5,468 nt of DNA from an uncultured Actinomycetes bacterium. GTDB lineage: Bacteria > Actinomycetota > Actinomycetes > Nanopelagicales > Nanopelagicaceae. A model generated the notes under the pieces. It worked only from the letters and a program-made list of their open reading frames with translations. It did not search any database and was not told where the DNA came from. Where the stretch lies: the NCBI GenBank assembly GCA_903832395.1, contig CAILBF010000230.1:1-5468 (forward strand). The letters are read 5' to 3'. Position numbers and translations under genes: made by a program. Of the stretch, positions 1-5,468 are shown piece after piece (the stretch's first letter is position 1; each line of letters starts with the position of its first letter).

Positions 1-21
1 CAATATCTCGCTGCTACTCAT
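1..21 (-). CDS. 5' end of a downstream gene, probably rapZ (RNase adapter / P-loop nucleotide-binding protein), cut by the window edge
   Basis: Only seven codons are present (MSSSEIL), starting with ATG at 19-21 and open to the left edge. The start is supported by an AGAGG ribosome binding site 8 bases upstream and by its position just after uvrC on the same strand. In many Actinobacteria, such as Mycobacterium tuberculosis and Streptomyces, uvrC is followed directly by rapZ, a cofD-like gene and whiA. RapZ proteins begin with a short variable leader, then a hydrophobic strand and a P-loop, and a peptide ending in EIL fits the beginning of that strand. The identification rests almost wholly on gene order, because no motif lies inside the window. 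Any other small downstream gene would fit equally well on sequence alone. Confidence 0.5.
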
Positions 22-29
22 GGTCTTAT

Positions 30-34
30 CCTCT
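30..34 (-). promoter_or_regulatory. Ribosome binding site of the gene starting at 21
   Basis: The minus strand reads AGAGG, inside AAGAGGATAAGACC, followed after 8 bases by ATG. This is a good Shine-Dalgarno match at normal spacing. It is the main evidence that a new gene starts at 21. It lies in the 32-base gap (22-53) after the uvrC stop codon, which contains no convincing hairpin terminator, so the downstream gene is probably co-transcribed with uvrC. Confidence 0.7.
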
Positions 35-53
35 TATACCTGTCAAGAACCCA

Positions 54-1973
54 CTACTCACGGGTGATTTCGCCGGTTTGCATGTTTACTTTTTCAGTTC
101 CAATGCTCTCTAAGTGATTACAAATGAGCTCGGCGATTTTGATCCCGATTCCCGGGGTGGCGGCAATGTCATCTCTACTAGCTTTTCTGATCGCAGCGAC
201 TGAACCGAAGCGCTCGAGCAATGCCCCGCGGCGGGCATGGCCTAGCTGCGGAATCTCATCCAGGATTGACTCGAGCATCACTTTAGAACGGCGCGAGCGA
301 TGGAAAGTAATTGCAAAACGATGGGCCTCATCGCGAATTCGTTGAAGTAAATAAAGGCCTTCGCTAGACCTTGGCAAGATCAATGGATCAGGCGATCCGG
401 GAAGCCAGACCTCTTCTAATCGCTTAGCTAAACCGCAGAGTGCGATGTCAGTAATCCCAAGTTCGCTTAAGGCGCGGGCTGCGGCATTAACTTGAGGCGC
501 GCCTCCATCGACAACGATGAGCTGTGGTGGATAAGAAAACTTTCCTACCTTTCCGCCGAGCTCTGCAACTTCGGCAGCATCTATGGATCGATCGTCCATG
601 AGCCGTTTTAATCTGCGCGTAATCACTTGATGCATCGCGCGAGTGTCATCAAAGCCTTCGTCGGTATTTATGATGAATCGTCGATATTCGCTCTTCTTCG
701 CCAGACCGTCCTCGAAGACAACCATCGAGGCAACTACCGAAGTACCTGAAATATTGGAGATATCGAAACATTCGATACGAAGTGGAGGTTTAGACAGATC
801 TAGCGCTTGCTCTATCTCAATCAGGGCTTTACCACTAACGGCCGCATCGGTTGAGCGCTTACTGAGGAACTGAATCAATGAGTATTGGGCGTTGCGTTTG
901 ACCGTTGCTAGAAGTTCAACTTTTTCACCGCGCTGTGGAACTTTCAAACTAACTGCTCCTCCACGAAGGGATGAGAGCCAAATTTCAAGGGCCTTGGCAT
1001 CTAGCGGAAGTTCATTGACAAGAATCTCAGCCGGAATATCTGCCGGGGCGCTTTGACTATATATGGAGAAAAATAGCGCACCCATTTCATCATCGCCTTC
1101 AAGGGATTTACTTTGATCGACAATCCACGACCTGGAGCCCTTAATGGCACCACCGCGAACAATAAATATCGAACCGGCGGCATGGGCACCATCATGATGA
1201 ATGGCAACGATGTCGGCAGTTAAGTTATCGGGCAGCGCAGCATCGCTAGATTCCTGCGCCCGCTCAATTGCCGTGATTGAATCGCGGATTTTAGTGGCCC
1301 GTTCGTACTCTTCGTGGTTAGATGCCAGCGCCATCTCTGCCTGCAAAGTCGGGACTATGTCGGCATTTCCATTGGCCATAAAGCCCACTAGGCGATTAGC
1401 TAACTCTTTATGATCTGATTGGCTGATCCAGTTAACGCACGGTGCTGCACACTTTCCAATATCGCCAAGTAAACACTGCCGTTTACTGCGTTGGGCTCGC
1501 TGAAAATTCGAAGTCGTGCATGAGCGAATTGGAAATACTTTGAGGATGACGTCGAAAGTACTGCGCAGCGCCCAGGTATGTGTAAATGGACCGAAGTATG
1601 TAATTCCGGGGCGTTTAGATTTACGAGTGATGAAGATACGTGGGAACTCTTCGTTATTGGTGACCGCTAAATATGGATAGGACTTGTCATCACGAAACTG
1701 CACATTGTATTGAGGCGCATACTGCTTAATCCACGAGAATTCGAGCTGCAAGGCATCAACTTCAGTATCAACGATGGTCCAATCAACACGAACAGCCTGA
1801 TGCACCATGCGATAAGTCTTTTCAAGAAGATTACCTTGAAAGTAGTTGCTCAAACGGTTCTTTAAATTTATTGCCTTGCCAACATAGATGACCGTGTCAG
1901 TTGCATCATAGAAGCGATATACGCCAGGCAGTTTCGGTATATCGCTGGGTCTATATGAAGCGGGATCTGCCAT
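54..1973 (-). CDS. uvrC: UvrABC system protein C (excinuclease subunit C)
   Basis: UvrC is the cytoplasmic nuclease of nucleotide excision repair; it binds the UvrB-DNA pre-incision complex and cuts on both sides of the lesion. The protein is 639 residues, close to other actinobacterial UvrC. An N-terminal GIY-YIG domain (about 13-95) makes the 3' cut: G17-V-Y19, Y30-V-G32, K33, R40 and the metal-binding E78 are present. Four cysteines, C152, C167, C175 and C179, match those reported to hold a [4Fe-4S] cluster in E. coli UvrC. A UVR motif (about 206-240) contacts the UvrB C-terminus. The RNase H-like domain making the 5' cut shows D404 (ECFDIS), D442/D443, D489 (VVDGG) and H558 (FHRSR). A tandem helix-hairpin-helix DNA-binding region follows (about 574-623, with PGIGIKIAE). 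The ATG start gives the typical actinobacterial opening MADPASYRP. It lies 4 bases after the uvrA stop, so translation is probably coupled. I see no damage or missing catalytic residue. Confidence 0.98.
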   Translation of the reverse strand: MADPASYRPSDIPKLPGVYRFYDATDTVIYVGKAINLKNRLSNYFQGNLLEKTYRMVHQAVRVDWTIVDTEVDALQLEFSWIKQYAPQYNVQFRDDKSYPYLAVTNNEEFPRIFITRKSKRPGITYFGPFTHTWALRSTFDVILKVFPIRSCTTSNFQRAQRSKRQCLLGDIGKCAAPCVNWISQSDHKELANRLVGFMANGNADIVPTLQAEMALASNHEEYERATKIRDSITAIERAQESSDAALPDNLTADIVAIHHDGAHAAGSIFIVRGGAIKGSRSWIVDQSKSLEGDDEMGALFFSIYSQSAPADIPAEILVNELPLDAKALEIWLSSLRGGAVSLKVPQRGEKVELLATVKRNAQYSLIQFLSKRSTDAAVSGKALIEIEQALDLSKPPLRIECFDISNISGTSVVASMVVFEDGLAKKSEYRRFIINTDEGFDDTRAMHQVITRRLKRLMDDRSIDAAEVAELGGKVGKFSYPPQLIVVDGGAPQVNAAARALSELGITDIALCGLAKRLEEVWLPGSPDPLILPRSSEGLYLLQRIRDEAHRFAITFHRSRRSKVMLESILDEIPQLGHARRGALLERFGSVAAIRKASRDDIAATPGIGIKIAELICNHLESIGTEKVNMQTGEITRE

Positions 1974-1977
1974 CGCG

Positions 1978-4836
1978 CTACTTCTTAACTGCTACTTTTC
2001 TATTGGTCGCAAGCATTGGTGCCAAATATTGACCGGTGTAACTTGCTTTAACTAACGCAACATCCTCAGGTGTTCCTTCGGCGACAACTAATCCACCGCG
2101 GAATCCACCTTCAGGGCCCATGTCGATAACCCAGTCAGAGCATTTAATTACATCCAAGTTGTGCTCGATAACGATCACGGTATTGCCAGTATCGACCAGA
2201 CGATTAAGAACAATGAGCAGTTTGCTCACATCCTCAAAGTGGAGTCCTGTAGTTGGCTCATCCAATACATATATCGTTCGCCCAGTTGAACGGCGTTGGA
2301 GCTCAGTTGCAAGCTTTACTCGTTGGGCCTCACCACCTGACAGTGTTGGCGCAGACTGGCCTAAGCGCACATATCCAAGTCCAACATCGTTAAGGGTTTT
2401 TAGGAATCTAGCGATAGTTGGTACGGATTCGAAAAAAGTGTTGGCTTCTTGGATCGGCATATTTAATACATCGGCAATTGTCTTGCCTTTGTAATGAACC
2501 TCTAACGTCTCGCGGTTATATCGCGCACCGTGGCAAACCTCGCACGGCACATAGACATCGGGCAAGAAGTTCATTTCGATTGTGATTGTGCCATCACCCG
2601 AACAGTTCTCGCAGCGGCCGCCTTTAACGTTGAACGAGAAGCGTCCCTGCTGGTAGCCGCGAATTTTTGCCTCAGTTGTTTCCGAGAAAAGGGCGCGGAC
2701 TTTATCGAATAGACCCGTATATGTTGCCGGGTTAGATCTAGGTGTTCGCCCAATTGGGGATTGATCGACGTGCACAACTTTATCGAGAAGATCCACGCCA
2801 GTGACACTTCGATGTCGGCCAGGAACCAAGCGCGCGCCATTTAGTTTGTTAGCCAGGGTTGTGTACAAAATATCGTTGACGAGCGTTGATTTACCTGAAC
2901 CGCTGACGCCGGTAACAGAGACAAATACGCCAAGCGGAATATTGACGTCGATGTTCTGCAAGTTATTCTCTTTTGCACCTTTGACGGTCAACATACGCTT
3001 AGTGTCAATTGGCCTACGAGCCTCTGGAATTGCAATGGATTTACGTCCCGATAAATATGCGCCCGTGATTGACTCTTTGGATGCAATGAGCTCTTCGTAA
3101 CTTCCAGAGACAACGACATGGCCGCCGTGCTCCCCTGCTCCTGGCCCAATGTCTACAATCCAATCGGCTGTGCGAATTGTCTCTTCATCGTGTTCGACGA
3201 CAATCAAAGTATTTCCAAGATCGCGCAGATGTGTAAGGGTTTCAATTAATCGACGATTATCGCGTTGGTGCAGACCAATGCTCGGCTCATCGAGGACGTA
3301 GAGAACACCCACTAAACCGCTACCAATCTGCGTGGCTAAGCGAATTCGCTGCGCTTCTCCGCCAGAGAGAGTGGCTGCTGGACGGGCTAGCGATAAATAG
3401 TCCAGACCAACGTCAAGAAGGAAGCCTAAGCGGGCGTGGACTTCCTTCATTACCCGCTCTGCAATCTGAGCTTCGCGCTTAGTTAATTTAATGTTTTTGA
3501 GAAACTCGGCGCACTCTGAAATTGATAGTTCAGTAATCTCGGAGATATTTTTATTGCCAATCGTTACTGCAAGCACTTCAGGCTTTAAACGCGCACCTGA
3601 GCAGACATGGCAGGGAATCTGGCGCATATACGCCTCGTACTTATCGCGGCTGTAATCGCTATCAGTCTCACTGTGACGACGGTGGATAAATGGAACGACG
3701 CCTTCAAAGCCGGTCGTGTAGTTCTTGGTGCCGTAGCGACCTTTGTACTTCATCTTAATCTCGTACTCATAGCCATTAATTATTGCTTCACGGGCCTTTG
3801 CAGAGATTCGCTTCCACGGAATATCGAGTGAGAAAGGCATGTCTTTCGCAAGGGCTTCCAATAGACGGATGAAGTAATCGGATGACTGACCGCCCGACCA
3901 CGGAGCAATTGCACCGTCATTAATTGAGATTGAATCGTCGGGAATAATTAAATCCTCATCAACTTCAAGTTTCGTGCCGATACCGGAACATTCTGGACAA
4001 GCGCCAAAAGGTGAGTTGAAGGAGAAGGAACGAGGCTCTAACTCCTCAAAAGATAAGTTGCAGTCATGGCAAGCTAAGTGCTCGCTGAATGTGCGCTCTT
4101 TATCGGCCGACTTAGCGTCAACGAAATCTAAAATGACGATTCCAGATGCCAATCGCAAAGCAGTTTCAATTGAATCAGTGAGGCGAGTCTTGCTTTCAAC
4201 TTTGGCAGTCAAGCGATCGACTACAACTTCAATGGTGTGCTTTTCCTGTTTCTTCAACTTTGGTACTTCAGTTAGTGCCACCACGGTGCCATCGACACGG
4301 GCACGTGAATAGCCTTGAGTAATTAATTCGGCAAATAAATCAACGAACTCGCCTTTGCGTGCGCGTACAACCGGAGCCAAAATTTGAAACTTCGTTGTTG
4401 CCGGCATTGCTAAAATTTGGTCCACGATCTGCTGCGGAGATTGGCGCGATACGGCCTTGCCACAGTTAGGGCAGTGCGGACGTCCCGCGCGCGCGAAGAG
4501 CAGGCGGAGATAGTCATAAACCTCGGTAATTGTGCCGACAGTTGAGCGAGGATTTCGGTTCGTAGATTTTTGGTCGATAGAAACGGCAGGAGATAGGCCT
4601 TCAATAAAATCCACATCGGGCTTGTCCATCTGGCCTAGGAACTGACGGGCGTAGGCAGATAGAGACTCGACGTAGCGGCGTTGTCCTTCGGCAAAAATTG
4701 TGTCAAAAGCTAGCGATGATTTACCAGAGCCCGAGAGGCCAGTAAAGACAATGAGGGCGTTGCGCGGTAGTTCAATTGAGACGTCTTTGAGGTTGTGCTC
4801 ACGGGCACCACGGACTACCAACTTATCGATACTCAC
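1978..4836 (-). CDS. uvrA: UvrABC system protein A (excinuclease ATPase subunit A)
   Basis: UvrA is the DNA-damage-sensing ATPase of nucleotide excision repair; a dimer scans DNA, recognises distortions and loads UvrB. At 952 residues it has the normal length (E. coli 940). Two ABC modules are complete. Module I has Walker A GLSGSGKSS at 33-41, signature LSGGEAQR from 490, Walker B D516/E517 and switch H549. Module II has Walker A GVSGSGKST at 643-651, signature from 832, D859/E860 and H892. Zinc-module cysteines are all present: C122/C125 with C409/C412; C256, C259, C280 and C283; and C742, C745, C765 and C768, the last set lying in the module II insertion that contacts DNA. Between them lie the UvrB-binding region (about 130-245) and the insertion domain (about 290-400). 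The start is GTG at 4834-4836. It gives MSIDKLVVRGAREHNL, the usual UvrA beginning, and no in-frame ATG nearby does better. Its first base is the last base of the uvrB stop codon, so the two are translationally coupled. Confidence 0.99.
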   Translation of the reverse strand: MSIDKLVVRGAREHNLKDVSIELPRNALIVFTGLSGSGKSSLAFDTIFAEGQRRYVESLSAYARQFLGQMDKPDVDFIEGLSPAVSIDQKSTNRNPRSTVGTITEVYDYLRLLFARAGRPHCPNCGKAVSRQSPQQIVDQILAMPATTKFQILAPVVRARKGEFVDLFAELITQGYSRARVDGTVVALTEVPKLKKQEKHTIEVVVDRLTAKVESKTRLTDSIETALRLASGIVILDFVDAKSADKERTFSEHLACHDCNLSFEELEPRSFSFNSPFGACPECSGIGTKLEVDEDLIIPDDSISINDGAIAPWSGGQSSDYFIRLLEALAKDMPFSLDIPWKRISAKAREAIINGYEYEIKMKYKGRYGTKNYTTGFEGVVPFIHRRHSETDSDYSRDKYEAYMRQIPCHVCSGARLKPEVLAVTIGNKNISEITELSISECAEFLKNIKLTKREAQIAERVMKEVHARLGFLLDVGLDYLSLARPAATLSGGEAQRIRLATQIGSGLVGVLYVLDEPSIGLHQRDNRRLIETLTHLRDLGNTLIVVEHDEETIRTADWIVDIGPGAGEHGGHVVVSGSYEELIASKESITGAYLSGRKSIAIPEARRPIDTKRMLTVKGAKENNLQNIDVNIPLGVFVSVTGVSGSGKSTLVNDILYTTLANKLNGARLVPGRHRSVTGVDLLDKVVHVDQSPIGRTPRSNPATYTGLFDKVRALFSETTEAKIRGYQQGRFSFNVKGGRCENCSGDGTITIEMNFLPDVYVPCEVCHGARYNRETLEVHYKGKTIADVLNMPIQEANTFFESVPTIARFLKTLNDVGLGYVRLGQSAPTLSGGEAQRVKLATELQRRSTGRTIYVLDEPTTGLHFEDVSKLLIVLNRLVDTGNTVIVIEHNLDVIKCSDWVIDMGPEGGFRGGLVVAEGTPEDVALVKASYTGQYLAPMLATNRKVAVKK
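1981..1986 (-). promoter_or_regulatory. Weak ribosome binding site for uvrC, inside the uvrA 3' end
   Basis: The minus strand reads AAGAAG, then the uvrA stop TAG, CGCG, and the uvrC ATG (spacing 7). The purine run is only a partial match to the anti-Shine-Dalgarno sequence. With the stop codon so close to the start, uvrC is likely translated largely by ribosomes finishing uvrA. The site is tentative. Confidence 0.4.
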
Positions 4837-5468
4837 TAAACCCCAGCCTCTTCCATTGAACGAAGTTCACGCTTTAAAATCTTAATCTCATCTCTAAGGC
4901 GTGCAGCGACCTCGAACTGAAGTTCGGCGGCGGCATTCTTCATCTGATCAGTGAGCGAGCCTATCAACGCAATCAACTCTTGGCGTGGCAGAGTAACTGA
5001 GCTCTTCGTGAAAAGCCCCGCCGATGCAAGGGTTTTCTGGTTGGCCTTCTTGCTCGTTGCCAGAATCGCCTCGGTATCCTCGCTCTCGCGATTGATTAAG
5101 TCGGTGATATCTGCAATCTTCTTACGCAGTGGCTGCGGATCTACACCACGCTCTAAGTTATAGGCCACTTGCTTTGCGCGGCGGCGATTGGTCTCATCAA
5201 TGGCTTTAGCCATTGAGTCGGTGATGTTATCGGCATACATATGCACTTCACCGGAAACATTTCGGGCAGCGCGACCAATTGTTTGAATCAACGAGGTGGC
5301 CGATCTCAAGAAGCCCTCTTTATCGGCATCTAAAATGGCGACGAGAGAAACCTCTGGAAGGTCTAAGCCTTCGCGCAGTAAGTTAATTCCAATCAAAACA
5401 TCGTAATCACCCATACGTAGTTCGCGTAGAAGTTCAACTCTGCGCAACGTATCAACTTCAGAGTGTAA
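4836..5468 (-). CDS. uvrB: UvrABC system protein B (excinuclease helicase subunit B), C-terminal part
   Basis: UvrB is the damage-verifying, helicase-like subunit. UvrA loads it, it inserts a beta-hairpin at the lesion, and it then recruits UvrC. The last 210 residues are present, and the frame stays open to the right edge; the first visible residues are LHSEVDTLRRVELL. The true start lies outside the window, since the family is about 670-720 residues; the TTG at 5447 is an internal Leu codon, not a start. Visible parts are the end of the second helicase domain, with the motif V region (GINLLREGLDLPEVS, then ILDADKEGF) and motif VI QTIGRAARN at 5259-5285, whose arginines act in ATP hydrolysis. 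A conserved basic segment (SMAKAIDETNRRR) follows, then a charged, variable linker. Last is the C-terminal UVR domain (about 4861-4983, centred on LQFEVAARLRDEI), which binds UvrA and UvrC. The stop TAG overlaps the uvrA start by one base. I see no defects; the Walker A and beta-hairpin regions cannot be judged here. Confidence 0.98.
   Translation of the reverse strand, partial: LHSEVDTLRRVELLRELRMGDYDVLIGINLLREGLDLPEVSLVAILDADKEGFLRSATSLIQTIGRAARNVSGEVHMYADNITDSMAKAIDETNRRRAKQVAYNLERGVDPQPLRKKIADITDLINRESEDTEAILATSKKANQKTLASAGLFTKSSVTLPRQELIALIGSLTDQMKNAAAELQFEVAARLRDEIKILKRELRSMEEAGV
4847..4851 (-). promoter_or_regulatory. Ribosome binding site of uvrA, inside the uvrB 3' end
   Basis: The minus strand reads AGAGG, then CTGGGGTTTA, then the GTG start (spacing 10). 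A second purine run, GGGG at 4841-4844, stands 4 bases from the start. Both lie within the last uvrB codons, and the uvrB stop overlaps the start. Together they support GTG at 4836 as the uvrA start despite its being non-ATG. Confidence 0.55.

Noticed and set aside
31..46. TTGACA next to TATAAG on the minus strand just before the downstream gene, resembling promoter boxes
   Set aside because: The two hexamers are only 2 bases apart, so they cannot act as a -35/-10 pair. Neither has a matching partner at 16-18 bases, and the short gap favours co-transcription with uvrC.
2120..2494. A 124-codon plus-strand open frame opposite uvrA, with other plus-strand frames of 60-112 codons opposite uvrA, uvrB and uvrC
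   Set aside because: All lie antisense to strongly conserved genes whose minus-strand frames are complete. None shows a recognisable motif or a plausible product. They are shadows of the real genes.
2571..2840. An 89-codon minus-strand frame inside uvrA
   Set aside because: It overlaps the second ABC module of uvrA in another frame and its translation resembles no known protein. It is a frame shadow.
3280..3370. Two near-identical ABC signature and Walker segments in uvrA (around 3280-3370 and 2255-2345) as a possible repeat
   Set aside because: This is the ancient internal duplication of all UvrA proteins, conserved at the protein level rather than a DNA repeat.
4486..4495. A 10-base alternating CG run that could suggest Z-DNA or a repeat
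   Set aside because: It falls inside conserved uvrA codons (LFARAGRP) where Ala and Arg codons explain it, and it is too short to stand out.
5445..5447. TTG at 5447 as the start of a 203-residue protein
   Set aside because: The frame stays open upstream to the window edge and reads LHSEVDT, a conserved UvrB sequence, so this codon is internal to uvrB.

Overview
The window is an ordinary DNA-repair locus, read entirely on the minus strand. In transcription order (right to left) it carries the 3' third of uvrB, complete uvrA, complete uvrC, and then the first seven codons of a further gene. Together these genes encode the UvrABC nucleotide excision repair machinery. UvrA (an ABC-type dimer) finds bulky or helix-distorting lesions and loads UvrB. 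UvrB verifies the damage and stays on the DNA. UvrC then cuts 3' and 5' of the lesion with two separate nuclease domains.

Layout from left to right: 1-21 is the start of a gene that is probably rapZ. Positions 22-53 are a short spacer holding its ribosome binding site. Positions 54-1973 are uvrC, 1978-4836 are uvrA, and 4836-5468 are uvrB, cut by the window edge. The packing is very tight: the uvrB stop shares one base with the uvrA GTG start, uvrA and uvrC are 4 bases apart, and uvrC and the next gene are 32 bases apart. This looks like one polycistronic, translationally coupled unit. Its promoter, and any LexA-type operator, would lie upstream of uvrB outside the window. No terminator is visible, so transcription probably runs on into the next gene.

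The proteins read as actinobacterial: the UvrC N-terminus MADPASYRP, the UvrA start, and the likely uvrC-rapZ junction that Actinobacteria share. Base composition, however, is only in the high 40s percent G+C (estimated by eye from sampled lines), well below most Actinobacteria. Low G+C, actinobacterial-type proteins and extreme gene packing together suggest a streamlined aquatic lineage such as the freshwater acI group (Nanopelagicales, e.g. Planktophila). This assignment is inference.

All the key motifs of the three repair proteins that fall in the window are intact. I see no frameshift, insertion, mobile element, RNA gene, CRISPR array or long non-coding stretch. I found no evidence of a novel system. 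The observations worth a second look concern gene order, coupling and lineage.
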